Below are positions 49,299 through 63,743 of a stretch of DNA of 64,000 bases, piece after piece. The DNA lies in assembly GCA_947179485.1 (NCBI GenBank), contig OX359248.1, positions 53,020,386 to 53,084,385 on the forward strand. Reading direction: 5' to 3'. The stretch's first letter is position 1, and each line of letters opens with the position of its first letter. The notes below the pieces were generated by a model. That model ran no database searches. It saw nothing but the letters and a program-made list of their open reading frames with translations, and had not been told where the DNA came from. This DNA comes from Allacma fusca. Lineage: Eukaryota; Arthropoda; Collembola; Symphypleona; Sminthuridae. The translations under genes and the position numbers were made by a program.

Positions 49299-51033
49299 AA
49301 AAAGTAAACTTGGAAAAATTGCTCCGAGTTTTCGGCACACAGGAATAAGAAACATTTTGTCTACTACCCAGTCTTGTCCGCTACGTGTATTTCGTTAGCA
49401 AGGAGCAAGAGTTGGGCTGTATGTAAGAGGGAGGAGAAAAGGCAGCCTGGCTAAGAGATATGGATGGAGAGGGAGAAGGAAGTGTCCAAGACATTGATTA
49501 TAAATTGTGGCTTTCCTAAATGGCCACATTTAGTGTTTCTCTTCCCTCCACTTCACAAACTTGCCATCTGATATGTCTTCTCCCTATCATACACAATGGC
49601 TCCGAACCCAGTCCAAGTGCACCTCCACACTTTTGGACAGAGTACTATAGGTATATACAGAGCCCCCAACCTTCCCTCATCTATACCTTCAAACAGTCCC
49701 CTTTACATGCCTTACATTCCCCATACAAATAAATATGGTCTTGTTTCTTGTTACGGAAACTGCAAGTCAGGACTTTCCCTTGTGAGAAATCCACAGTCAG
49801 CAAGTGATTATATAACTACAGGCATGGTGGGAGCGATAGTGCATTAAACCACTGTATTAGAGAGCCTATCTATAAGTACAAGTCTATGAATGGGGAAAGC
49901 ATTGTAGTACAGGGCACCCAAAGAAGACCTTCTATGCCCATCCTACTCCAACTCTAGCTCCAAGAAGCAACTGAGCTGAAAAAATAACAATGCCCTTACT
50001 TTCTGACACATGTTCTTAAAGGTGTATTACTTATTAGGCCAAAAATAATTATATATCAAATGACAAAATGCAAAACCCCTAATTTGTTACAAAATGTATG
50101 AGCTCTCTACAATAGTATCAAACCCATAGACAAATCTGTTTCATACAAGTTGTAATTTAATATTTCCAGCAACTGGCAATTCAGGGGAATGAATGAAACT
50201 GGTTATGGAGGAGAAGATTTGTTGGAGCCCTGTTCATTCGTAGGATTTCAAATATACACTATAATGTATATAGATACAGTTGCCACATACCACATACGTC
50301 CTCACACACAAAAGTACAGGGAAAGATTGTTGCGACCATAATAAATCTATTTATGGGGGCTAGAACGGCTGAAAAACCCACATGTGAGAGGGCATTATTG
50401 TAATAAATAAGTGTTGGAAGGGGCGAGGGAAAATGGCGGGTAATATTACCCCGTAACTTCACCTTTGAGGGATTAAGTACACATTCTTTATAATACGTCC
50501 ATGCATAGAGAGGACCATTCCCCAGAGCCACGCATACATACAGAGATGCATATTCAAACTCTGCTACATTTCCTGGGAAAATCTCACCCCGTAACTCATA
50601 TATAAGTTGCAATTTCTGATAAAATAGCATCTCCAGAATATGACCTCCATGAGCCAACCCATCATCCGATTATGCCCGATTGCTCCCCAGATTACGCATT
50701 CAATGACTCACTCCAACCCATTAACATTAATTATACCTCCACATATATCTATACATATAAGTATACCTTTGAGCTTGACATATGTAGTCCCATGTGCCGA
50801 GAGGTGGCCTACTATCTACTACTATTTTGATAAAATTCTCCAATAATAATAATAATAATGAGCATGCATCATAAACGTCTATAATGACTAGGCCTGAAGA
50901 CACTAACATCCTTTTGGAATGAATAGTACCCCACTTATCAGGGAAGTTTCTTCCCGTAGAGGAATGTGAGCCCAAGAAAATGCAAAAGGAGTCTCAAGCC
51001 CTACCCAGCTTTTGGGAAGCCTGAGGTGGGAGT

Positions 51034-51066
<33 letters not shown>

Positions 51067-52679
51067 GGAACAAGTATATGCTAAATTTACGATAACTGGT
51101 GTCTTCCCAAAGCTCAAGTATCTTTTGGACAATGGTGGGAGGAGAAGTGAGAGGGTGGAAGGATCAAAGCACACCAGAGAGCTCAAAAAATCAATAGTTT
51201 TTCTTGCCTCCCAATTTCCAATGTACACCATCTCAACAACAAACAAGGTCCTCACACAAAAGTTAATTAAGGAGTTGTGGGTTTACAGACACACACACAC
51301 GCGCGTCGCCTCTTGATACACAAATCCTCACGTACTATGTATTTCCTACGCACATACTATACCTACAGCGTGTGTAGGCCTCTACGTGTACACTTGACTT
51401 GTTAGACGAATCTACTCTTCTAAATTATGGTCCCTCACAAATTTTCAGGTATCTTGGAGGCACAGAAAATCCTCAAGTGGATGTGCCGTTTGAAGAGGTC
51501 TGCCTCCAAAAGGCCTCTACAAAAGTATACATGTAATTAACTATAACATAAACTAAATTAATGATAATAAATATCGTTTGGAAATATTGAAGGTGAAAGG
51601 TACATTTGAAAAATGGGACTTGGTGAATGTACACAGTAAAATTAATTCAAACCCCTGTGATTAATTATTTTCAGAACAAGGTCTAAAAACGAAAATATAA
51701 ATATTCAAAGTAATACTGTATTTTCCAACAAAAATATTTGTTCCGCTATAAATATTATTATTTTTACACTTACCGCCGGGGAAAATATTTTAAATGTTTT
51801 TAAATCATATATATATATGTAGAATCTTAATTCTACAGACGATTTTATTGAAAACTGCAAAATACAGTTCTAATATTTTTTTTAAAATAATTTTATTCAT
51901 TTATTATTCGTAATCGATTACTGCGTGATCGATTAGGATTTAGTTACCACTGTCTGTTTTTTAAATAATTCCTACAAACTCTAATAAGGTAGAGTTTAAC
52001 AAATTCTACCTTATTTTATTAATACACTAAGGTTACAGCAACACGTACATACATACATGCATGGATAAATAATTTAACAAAATACAATGTTCATTCGTTG
52101 AAATCCGACAAATCCCGCCTTACAACGCAGGACAAGTTGACGGGTAAAACCCCCGATAAAAAAAAGTGCGGAATGAATAGTACTAGGGAAAGTGTTGACA
52201 TTTATACAGAGAATTGAGGTCATAATAAGCACAGAGAGAAATTCAGTGGAGCTCTGGGCACACAAAAGTCTAATTATGATTATGAGGACTGTGAGTACAT
52301 GTGAACCGCAGGTTGTGAGGAGCCGACAACAACTTCCCTGACTTGTACAACAAGCGAAAATTACATGACGAGTGCCAGACTCTCTGCGACATTTCCCCAC
52401 CCTTGAACATTACTCCAACAACATGAATTACACTACTGAGAACAAGCCAAGTTCCAATGAAATTTTCAAAAGTTTTCACTTTTGCAAAACTTGTGCAATT
52501 CCTGCACGAGTGTCCTCACTTTCTCTCCCTCTCTCTCTCCCTTTTCACCAAAATAAATGACTACTCCGGACTCTCCTCCTTTCACTCACTTTCCCAATAC
52601 ATATGGAATTCCATAGAAAACCTTACGCTATGTAATAACTCCTATAGAATGGAGAGTGGGCGAGCAAGTATGCAAGGGA

Positions 52680-52740
52680 CAGAGAGAGAGAGAGAGAGAG
52701 GGGCATAGCAATAGAAAGAGAGAGAGAGAGAGAGAGAAAG
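52680..52740. repeat. (GA)n microsatellite, two blocks
   Basis: Two GA runs separated by GGCATAGCAATAGAAA. Confidence 0.95.
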
Positions 52741-53100
52741 TAAGAGGAAAAGTCTAATGACGATCCATTCTCATTCCTCTCCACTTTGCCTTCACTTTGC
52801 CCAGAAAACAATTCAATCCTCATTTCTTATTCTCAAAGTCCCATCCATAAGGCTTCTAATTCCAATTCCATTCCTCAAATTCACAATAATAATCCTCAAA
52901 ACTTATCCATTGCTCCATGTAAGTTCGGGAGTCTCAGAGAAAAACATATGCGCCTTTTCTCCCAGAAAAACACTTCTCGCCCGTCAATACCCTCCCAATG
53001 ACATTCCCAGGAATGGGAGCTCCTTCGAGGGTAATAATGCAAAAGCTATAGAAGTTGCTCCCGACGTATCGGGGTAACAGTTTTATGCCCCACCTCAAAA

Positions 53101-53141
53101 TACACACACACACACACACACACTCTCTCTCTCTCTCTCTG
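53101..53141. repeat. (CA)n(CT)n compound microsatellite
   Basis: CA repeat running directly into a CT repeat on +. Confidence 0.95.
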
Positions 53142-55251
53142 TCTTTATACCCATACTATACCTTCACATACAATTAGATATAGATAGGCGTACATATAAT
53201 ACTTATATACATATGCTTTTCTCGAAGCCTCCTTGCAAGAGAGCGGTAAGGAGAAACTAAAGGAAAGTATGTCCTCTCATTGCCATTTGATCTGACGACG
53301 TGGTTGATGTGATCCAACACTTTCCCCCTCTTCTCCCTTTACATTACGTCCCCCCATTGAGATTCCCTAGAAAACACCTACCGCACTTGTACAAACATGT
53401 ACAACTGCTCAGGACCCCAGAAGGTCCTATTCTAATAGGGGTAAGTTGATAGGGAGAAAAACTCCACGGACAAAAGTGCTGAGAAGGGAACTGTCCAAGT
53501 GCTCCACACAGAAATGTTATCCTTTAAAAGGACATACGGAAATAATAGAAACACATAGCTATAGACCCCCAGGATCACACACTTCTGCTGAGACCGCCAG
53601 TATTTATATGAGAAGGTAAAAAGAGAAAGGGAGATAAAATGTATTGGCAGAGTCGTAAAAGGAGTAGAGGAGCAATGGAAGCCGCTCCATTAAAACGTCC
53701 AAGTCAATTGCCCTGTATGATTGTGGGCAGGAGAGGGGACTGGGACTGAGGAAGTGGGAACTGACAACAAGTACAAATCTTGAGCAAATCACAATAAGTG
53801 GGAGTTAAGCCCCACACAACACATTACACTAGAGTTGATAAATACATATGTCAGAGAAAACCTGACCTCCTGGCATATTACAGGAAATTCGACGGGCAGG
53901 AGACAAGATAGAGACACAGAGTTGAATAGAGGAATAGAGCCCTGAGACTGGAACCCTTGTCACGAGAGCTCAAACCTTTTCAGAACATTTTCCAGGGACC
54001 TTTTCAAGTATAAGCCCTCCGGCACTTTCACATTAGAATATTCCACCAGAATGAATTCGGACTCAGGAGATATACAGAGACAGAGAGAGAGAGAGAGAGA
54101 GGAACAGAAGGAGAGACAGAGAAAATAGAGAGAGAAAAGAGAGAGAGAAAAGAGGAGCGTTCATTAGAGACAATGCGGAAACGGAATGAGTCGTGCCGTT
54201 GTGAGGAGCGGATGCTCATTATTGGTGCTTCTCTGTATGCTCCCATTCCTCTAGCTCGTTGTTAGTCATCGTCATTCCTCATCGACATGGACTCCTCACT
54301 TCCCCTCGTACGATTCCATTCTCACAATAATTCTCCGCTGACAATGGAAATCTCCACCGCAACTCCCGCTACATTCGATTAAATCCTTACGACCATCTCT
54401 CTCAGTCTCTCTCTCTCTCTTTCTCTCTCCCCATCCTCTTGTCTGTCCTTCGTGAAAATTCCCTCTAGAGTACGTCCTTCCCCAAACTTGTCCATGTCCT
54501 TCTCGTGTAAGCTTCCCCATGTCCTTCCTTCACTCCGAGAGACTCTCCTCTCAAAACACACATAATAAATAGAGGTGCACTATGATCACTGATTGTGAGT
54601 GGTGGAGAGTTCCAATGGAAATGACGACACACAATAAAAGTGTACCACAGGAGGACAATCCCCCTTTCACTCTGCCCGCATTACAAATACAAATGACCCA
54701 AAGAGAAATACACTTTTGTGAGAATAGATAGATAGATAGACACAAGAAGCAAGCAACTGTTCGGCCTTTAGAAATTTGAAATGTGAGGAGTACGCCAGGA
54801 GAGACATAGGTTAGGCTAGGTGTACAAATATATGGACATAATAGGGAAACCAAAGGTATTGAACACTCTGTACATCCCAGACCTCTCAGCATTTGATGGA
54901 GTGGGAATAGTGACAGAGCTCACATACATACGTACGTACATACCAGGCTTGAGGGCCGGAGAGAAAGGAGAGAAAGGAAAAAAGAATAGAAGGCGTGTTG
55001 TATCTCTTTCACAAGTGAGTCTAATGACTTTGGCGTTCTCCTCGCTTGTCTCCTTTCCATATATCGATTTCCTTAACGTCTCTTCTAAATACTCCCGTCC
55101 TTGTGCTACAAGGAAAAATTCCATCCAGTTTCGGATAACGGGGAAAAAGTCTTGTGGCTCAACGCAAACATTTACACGCAGAGTCCCACATCACTACACA
55201 TATAGTTTTTCTCCAGGTTCTTCTTTCCCGCAGTAATGTATGGAAAAGTGA

Positions 55252-55334
55252 GAAGAGAGAGAGAGAAGAGAGAGAGAGAGAAAAAAAAGGGCAAAGAGAA
55301 AGAACGGCAGAGAGAGAGAGAGAGAGAAAAAAAA
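55252..55334. repeat. (GA)n compound tract
   Basis: Three GA blocks separated by short A runs. Confidence 0.95.
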
Positions 55335-58300
55335 GCGACAGCAATAGCCACTAAGTACATATGATGCAGTAACGTCAAAGAGGGTCGGAGGATAACAACC
55401 CACAGTTCTTTATGTCCTTGTATTTTTTGGTTTCTTCTCTCTCGGAGACACAATGGGAAGAAGAACAAGGATCGAGGACCCGGCTCAAGTTGGGAAATAC
55501 ATGAGCGTAAGTGCTATAATGGCAGAGTACATAGCTCTTCATAGGAGTGTATGCAAATAAAGGGGTGGGTGGGCCGAGGATGCAAATGCAGCGGATAGAG
55601 AATAGAAGACAGAGAGAGAGAGAAAGAGAGAGGGCAATCTCATATTAATTTTCAAGGTTCAAGAGGATGAAGGTAAGGTCCTGCTGGAGAATGGTAATGT
55701 GTAATGGGTAGTTGTAGCAGAAGTAGTAGAAGTAGTAGTAGTAGTAGTAATAGTAGTAACATACCTCCCGGCTTCATACATAGTTAAAACGCAGATCCTT
55801 GGGGTTGCTCCCTTCTGTCATGCCTCAACGTATAAAAATACGTTAGGAAAGATGCGAATACATACAAGGAGATCCAAGGGAGTAAAAAAGAGAGGAAAAA
55901 ATGGGAAGAAAGAGTAAGAGACGGAGAGACACACATGGAAGCCCTCGCCTCATCTACATCCCTTCTGCCCATAAGGCTGCCCAAAGTTCAAAGCATATGG
56001 ACACACTCCAAGTGGGCAGGCAGAGTGAGGCAGAGCAGCGTGCAATCCATCCGCTCCGTTGGCAAAGGCGAGGGAGAGATAGGGAGAAAGGAGTAAAAAA
56101 AATAAGAAAAAGCTGCCCGGATAAGAAACATAGAAAGTAATGGAGAAAAGGGATTTCTCCTTCCACACTCGCACCCAAAACATGCTGACACATGGAGAAA
56201 TAGACGGAGCGAAACTCAACGCCAGAAACACAGCAGCGTCATCATCCGTTTATATTCATGCCTCCGTACATGTAGACATGTACATACATATGTATATATA
56301 GGTACAAATTACATCGTCATGTACAGAGTGTTTCATACTCTGTTTCCCTCCCCTAGCCAATGCACACAGGTTAGGCAGAAGAAAAAATCCAATTCATCCA
56401 ATCTCAAGAGAATCTTTTCCCCAGATTTATTACAATCACCAGCATTAATCCATTAAAATTACACTAAATTAAATTTTGTCATTTATTTTGAATATGAACA
56501 ATCGGAATACAATTTTTCCCGTAATTAAAAAAATCTCGATTTTCTTCACTCATTTGACCTGTGTGGACTTATGATTGACGTGGATCAATACTAAAAACTA
56601 TAAAATGTTTATCAAAAATCAGTAAATAGATTCACTTGAAAATATTGGATCTTTCCTCCACATAGTTTTATGTTCAAGGGTGCAATTGGGAGGCGGGGGA
56701 AAGGACAAGGAATACCCTGGATTCATGAGTACATATGATAGATACATGTATCTATAGGTATAGTATTACTACAGATGCACATGCTCTATATATTTAGCCC
56801 ATTACACACCAGTGGTAGATAAATACGGTAGATACAGATATATTATATCCCACAAGCATTCATGTTCCCGGGAGTGTGCGTACAGTTCCTACAAGTGTGT
56901 GTGTGTGTGCGTACACACAAAAATACACACGCACGTAGTATACATATATTAAAGCGTACGTAAATTGAATAAGAATGCAGTGCACAATCCTTTTTGTCAT
57001 GTATGCACATATTGCACATTCGTCCACACATACATACATATATGGGAAGTGCATTGGTACACACAAGTGCAAGCGTCCCTTGTAATTTCCCGGCGAATTC
57101 TCTCCCCCTCCTTTCATTGAGTTCTCTCTCTCTCTCTCTTTCTCTGGGATGATGTGCATCGTGTGAGTTCCAAAGAATTGAATTCACTCATATACATTCA
57201 ATATATATAAGACTCATACATCTTATCCCTTCCACATTTCCCAGTTAACATTGTGCTGGATTGTACGCAATGCCCCACGCACTTACATATATCTATAGCT
57301 ACTACACAAACGTGCATAATTTTATAAGAGGCTACACCCCATAATAATAAGCCGGCGGAGAGTAATGTGCTGCTGTATATAATTACATGGGGAATATGTG
57401 CCCGTATGTACGTACTTGTACTGCTTTGAGCTCATACAAGGGGTCGGTTGGTGCTTTTGCCAAGGATAACTCGTCTCTAACGCCACATTCCGTCTTGACT
57501 GATTCAGCATCTCACACACAATAAATCCCATCTCGAATAATTCCTATTCCTGCATTATTCATTCATAGCGGATCAAGGAATGGGTAATGATCTCCTTCCT
57601 CATCCTCATCCTCCTCTTCCCTCTGACTTCTTACACATTGGATACGAACTCCCTTCTGTAGAAATACGTGCATAGTGCCTATGTACCTATATCTATAAAT
57701 ATGTACATATATATCTACCTATGTATACCTACATTAATAATTATATACAATTGCACATGACGGTCCAGCTCTGCATCTCTCCGTATATGAACGGGCTGAG
57801 GGAAGCTGTACCTTTAATCCACGCTTAAATTGAATGCTATTAAAATGTACTTGGCAGTTACACCCTTCCATACATATTCCTATAGATACTTATGTATGTC
57901 ATAATACCCTTATAATTTTATTACACATATAGCATCTCCCAAATGCTGGCATTTAACGACGTGAGAGGAAGCTCTAGAGAGGACAGGAGTGTCCATATGC
58001 AGACTGAGTGCTTAAGGAAGGACAGAGCAGAGTCAGGGAGCACGTTCAAGCTGCATCAGTCTGGCCTCCGACATAGGAATCACCCGAGACGAATAGAATA
58101 AATCCTCCTGGCAATAATAACTAATGAATGAGTGTTTCTTTTCAGCGCCAGGCAATCCACTCCACAACTTATTACGAGGCCCTGTATGTACCTCCAATGC
58201 TTCACCCTCCATACATTAACTCTTTTCATTTTCTCCCTCAGCTCCAACTCACTCAGTACATAGATATAATATATCTACGAGCAGATGTCTGTTTATATTT

Positions 58301-61300
58301 TTATCCATATGTTTACATAATTATTTGAAACCATTGAAATGCTTGTACATATGCCCGTGGTCGTATATATATATGAGGTCCATTTCTCCTCCCGGGATCT
58401 CCTCACGTACTTATTATAAAACTACTTGGGAGCGGAGAAGAGAGAGAGAGAGAGACAGTTCGCTTGAGGAATAGAATCATTCCCTCTTTAAATCCTCAAG
58501 TCTCATTCTCTCTCGCACCCTATACTACTAATGTATTCAATTCTCTGTCACAATAAATTGAAGCAATTTCTTTCCAAAACCATTCCACTCACCCCGACTA
58601 CACATTCTTACACACACACAAGGACAAACTTACTCACACGCAAATAAATCTAACCTTTTCCCATTGCCGGGCTTATGTCAAAGAGTGGATGTGTGGGTAT
58701 ATGTATACATCTTATATGCTGTAGGTACATGTACCAAAATGCGTATTTGTGCCCGTAAGTGTGGGAGAGAGAGAGAGAGAGAGAGAGAGAAGGAGAAAAT
58801 GAAAAGAGAAAGCGCTGGAGGAATAGACAGGAACAAGAGCTTAAACAAATACAAAATACAAGCTTAAAAGAGCCCACAATTGAAAAAATAGCAAAGGAGA
58901 ACTAAATAAAGCAAATCCATCTCTTCCCTTTCGTTCAGACTCTCTCCTCCCTCATTGCCTCTCTCCTTCCTCTCTCGTATTTTTTTCTCTCTCTTAGGAC
59001 AAGATATACGCAAACAAGCAATCCATTCTCTTTCCTTATGTAATTACTTTCCCTACAAAAACCTAGCTTTCTCCTACTTTCTCCGCACGCCTTCCCTATG
59101 GTTGCCCCAAATACATTGGTAAGAACTAAACGCAGCTGTATAGCTCCTTAATATATACTGAATGAGAAAGCTAACTCCCATCCCGTCTCTTCAGCCTTAC
59201 TGCCGGCGGCGGCATGATCAGGAGTAGAGAAAGCAGAACGAGAGAGAGAGAGAGAGAGAGAGAAAGCGAGAGGAAGAGAGACGAGGAAAAATGTTTACTC
59301 CTTTCCTCCAGAGTTTTTTCCTAAACAAATACTTGGCTGATATGTCTCCTTCTGAGTGGAAGTTCAGGGAAAGGGCTGGACTCTCGGCCCAAGAGGAAAA
59401 CTTAGGTCCATTCTACCCCTCTTTCGGAGAAAGTTACTCTCCTTAACATGTGTCCGCGGACATGTTTGCGTCTGGGAAAATATGCACTGGAAGTTATAGG
59501 ACAAGCACGGGGGAAACTTTCTCCATTGTCCTTAACTAATATTGTGCATAAATGGTCCTCAGGTTCAAAAGGAGAGAGAGAGAGAGAGGAGAAAGTGTAC
59601 AGGGGAAGCCCGATACCTTCAAATTTTTCTGGGAAAGGTCTTCAAACATTTCTCTTTATTTAAAAGAAAGAGCTAAAGTCTTACACGGTAACTTTTTGGA
59701 GCTTTTCCACGGAACGGATCCCCAAAAGGTTCTGCTTATGTACACATGTTCACCAAAAAAAAATCCTTGGAGATAGAAGATGCTGGAGAGCTAGGAAAGA
59801 GAAAGCAAGGGACAGTTGTGGAGAGTGGCCGGAGAGAAAGCTGTTAAAAGAAGAAGGGATTATTCTTTGAAAAACGCATCTGGGACAAGTCTTATGTAAA
59901 AGAGATCTACTTTCCCTTTCAAATTTCCTAACTTCCTTCTCTTATTCCGAGTCTAAGCTAAAAAAAGTCTTTTCATGCTCGTATCATTCTTTCGTTTCTA
60001 AAACACGCACGCAAGGACTTGCATGTTTCTATAACTTATGTAGTTTTTCCTTACAGTACAGTCCCTTTCCAGGAGCAACTGTAAAATCATCATTTGAATA
60101 CTACCAGGGTTTGCATTTAAAAGGGGAAAAATTAATATTATTGTGAGAAATGGGAATGTGTCCAAATATTTTTGACTCAACAGAGCAAATGCTTTTTTAC
60201 AAGAGGGCATCTTGTAGAGAGTTTATATTTTATTATGCACGCATATAATTATTATAGATACATGATGCGAGGTACGGATGTGTGCATTTGTAGTATCTAT
60301 GTATGTACATATACATTTATGCATCCACAGGAGGAGTGACAGCTTTTGTACTTGTGTATGCCTACACGGGAAAAAATCTGGGCGGGCCGCTTTTAAAAAG
60401 CCCGCTCACATTACTCTCGGAAGATTGCTCTCAATGCCTTTAATTTCCAAGAGTTTTCAGCATAAAAAACATATTCCCTCTTGCTTCCAAATGTACTACG
60501 TAAATAAAATCGTTCCTCTTCAACGATTTTCTCAATCTTGACTGCATAGTGAGGTTGAGGGGGAAATATGTACATTCCTGGGAAATGCAATACATTCAAA
60601 AAAAAATTGTGGAGCTTCGGAGAAAGAGGAACAATTCTCCTTTATATATTTTTTGATACGAGTAAGATATAAACATGTATGTATTTATACATTCCATTCC
60701 CGTCGGAACACATGGATGCATCTATCCAGTGTCTACATCAACCATTGGAAATACGTACAAGGCGTATATATGAGTATGTACATATCCGTGTACAACACAA
60801 CTGTACTTTATGACCTCCATGCGAATGAATTCGAAGCTACATGTAAATGTGTTTCACTTGGGGAACTAACAATTGGAATTTATCTGAAGCCCCAACGGGT
60901 CGTCATTGCAAGGGAAGGGGTAGCTGGATTTTCTAAGAACGGGAGGCTAAATTTAAAATATATTTACCTTCAGGGCATCACAACGGGTCATGTTTACAAA
61001 TATTCTCATCTCGCTCGTGCATGCGTAAGCTATTCCAACGTTCGGGAATAGCCATTTCTGGAACCAAGTATTTTTTTATATAAAAACGTGAAAACATACG
61101 AATACCAAAAACATATGAAAATCTACGACTTGGACTTTAGCTTCTAAATATATGTATGTAAATACATATCTATATATAATAGCTCTATAAGTCTCCAGTC
61201 ATAAGAACTTTATGATGAAGGAATCCTGGCATTTCTGGCCATCCAGAAATTCTTTTATAGGTAACAACAGCAAAAAAACAACAACAACAACAAGCATAGA

Positions 61301-63137
61301 TTCTAAAACCGTCAAAGAAATCATGGACAGAGAAAGGCATTTTAAATGATTGAGAACAATTTGTATAGAAACATTTTATGTGCGTGAAAATAGTACAACA
61401 TGCGATGCCCAATATCAATTTAATTAAATTTAAATGGGTCAAAATAACATGAACATACAGAAATTTCAAATAAGAGAAAATAATATTCCAGTAATTATTT
61501 GAAATACGACATGAAAAAAGCGTGCACATAAATATAATTATATATGACTATCAAATGGGCTCAACAAAATAAATAAAGTCATAATTACTACAAATGTACT
61601 TAATAAATAAAGACATTAGATATGTGCGCACGTGTATTTCAAAAGGGTAAAAACATTATGTAACTGAATTATGAAAGTAGAACTTTTGAAAGGAGTGCCA
61701 GTCCTGTACATTTATATTGCATGAAGCATGAATGCATGCCCAACATGCGAAACAAGGGACCATACAAATGAAGTTACAAGTTCCACAGAAACTATAGGTA
61801 TAAGTATATGTAATTATGTATACTATATAGTGGCTACACATGTATGTATGTACATACACATACAAATGTACACCTTATCAGTTCAAAAGTCACTACTTCC
61901 CCTAATCTTCGTTATATAAATAGGAGTCAAAGCAAAGTGTCAAAAAGTGGAAAAACTGAGATGCCAGAGTTCCCCATCTGTACCTCACTCGGCTTGAAAT
62001 GCCCCTCTAAAATCCAACGACACACAGACGGAATATTCATGGGAATGTAAACATGAAATAGTTTTCACCTGCCAGCCTATAAAGTTTCCCGAGTCATCCC
62101 CCAGAATGAAGACAAGTTTGAATAAAGTAAATGTACATATTTTTCAAAATGACACGACTGACGACGTCAGTCGGGAACTGTTTTACATAGTTTTAATATT
62201 TCCAAATGGAAATTCGTCTCCTGTCCTATAGCTCCGCTATGTACGACCACCGGAGCCCTCATCCAACAGCAAAAGGTAATTCCTCTCCCAAATGTTTTCC
62301 CTCCGATCCTTTATGCTCCTTTGGGTAGATGATCAGTGTATCTACATCTAACTCGTTGGCATTTAAGTCTGAGCTGATACCAGAGGTCGGAGGATGATAG
62401 GATCAAGGAAGGAAAGACGCCTGCCATTTTCCATAGAATAACTTATTTCTTTAGCCGGCTTGATTTTCATTGGACATACAGTGGCAAGTGAGTCAGTCAG
62501 TGAGGGAGTGAGAGAATGAGAGAGACACAGAGAGAGAGAGAGACAGAGAGAGAGAAAGCAGGGGGAGAGACGAGGAGGAACAAGAAGAGCCAGAAGTGCT
62601 GCTCAAACTCCCGTGTAATGCCAAGAATGTTCCTTGTGTCAATGGGATTCAATTTATTTGACTAATTTAATCCGATATCGCTTCCACTTCTGCCAAGCTT
62701 CACTGCTCACTCACTATTTTCTTTTTTGAGCACAACTTCCTTTTACTCCTTTCTCTTTCTTCCTACTTTCACCTTTCAAAGCTTATTTTCCTTTCCCTAA
62801 CAAATTACACAGGGAAAATAATTCCTTCCGCACAGCTGTACTACTGGGTCTCCTCTTAAAAGGAAAATAAAATCATCTGTATAAAAGGCACGACGTAAAA
62901 GTAGACACTTATATAATTTCCAGGCCAAATATTTTTGAATTTCAGCCGGGCGCCAAAACATAATCCTGCTTTCAGTAAGTAAAAAGCTGTCCGGCGGCGA
63001 AAGCAATGATGAAAAACGTGACACCATATCAACGTACTGGGAGAGTCAGTAAAACGGAAGGAGAGAAAAAGTCAGTGAAAGGACGATGGTTATATGTGGA
63101 AGTGCAATAAAAGGGATAAGAGCTGAAGGGAAAGCAT

Positions 63138-63153
63138 GAGAGAGAGAGAGAGA

Positions 63154-63197
<44 letters not shown>
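63138..63197. repeat. (GA)n tract
   Basis: Two GA blocks separated by GAGGATAG. Confidence 0.95.
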
Positions 63198-63200
<3 letters not shown>

Positions 63201-63706
63201 GAGGGAGAAGAATGTAAGGGCGAAATAGAGAAGCCAAGGGTGGGAAAATTTCTTGGCGGGTTTCCAGCAGAAAGGAATATAGTTCAAGTCTCTCACGTTT
63301 TCTCCAGCCGCCAGCCAGCCAACCAACCAGCCAGACAGCTAGCTCCCTTTAAAAAGCTTGCTCTAAAAAACAGGTTCAAAATATACAAGCAAAAGAAAGA
63401 AGGAAATAGAGGCAGAGAGAGAGAGAGAGAGAGGAGTAGGAACAGAAGACACGTCTTTACGCACATGCAGCAATTTATAAAGAGAGGAATAGGAGATGCT
63501 CATCCGTCTGTACGGTTTAGGAAAAGGAACATTTGGTCCATTTCTCAACTCCACTCAATGCTCCAGAGCTCTGAGAACACGGGAGCACATACTTCCTCTC
63601 TGCCCGTATCTCACTTTCATTTCCAACCCGTAATGTATTATAAATACAAAGTACCTTCACAACACTTTTATTATCTCCACTCTCTCCTTCTGTGAGGAGT
63701 AAAAAG

Positions 63707-63742
<36 letters not shown>
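63707..63742. repeat. (GA)n tract
   Basis: GA repeat of about 36 bp near the window end. Confidence 0.95.

Positions 63743-63743
<1 letters not shown>

Noticed and set aside
50259-50657. 132-codon minus ORF
   Set aside because: Runs through repeat-family sequence; no domain and no splice context.
52270-52479. Minus frame with a hydrophobic stretch (FIGTWLVLSSVIHVVG) and an in-frame GTAATG, considered as the semaphorin signal exon
   Set aside because: No ATG between the preceding stop and the hydrophobic stretch; weak donor.
54028-54246. ORFs rich in Ser-Leu, Arg-Glu or His repeats across GA, CT and CAT tracts
   Set aside because: Microsatellite by-products; the same pattern appears at every such tract in several frames.
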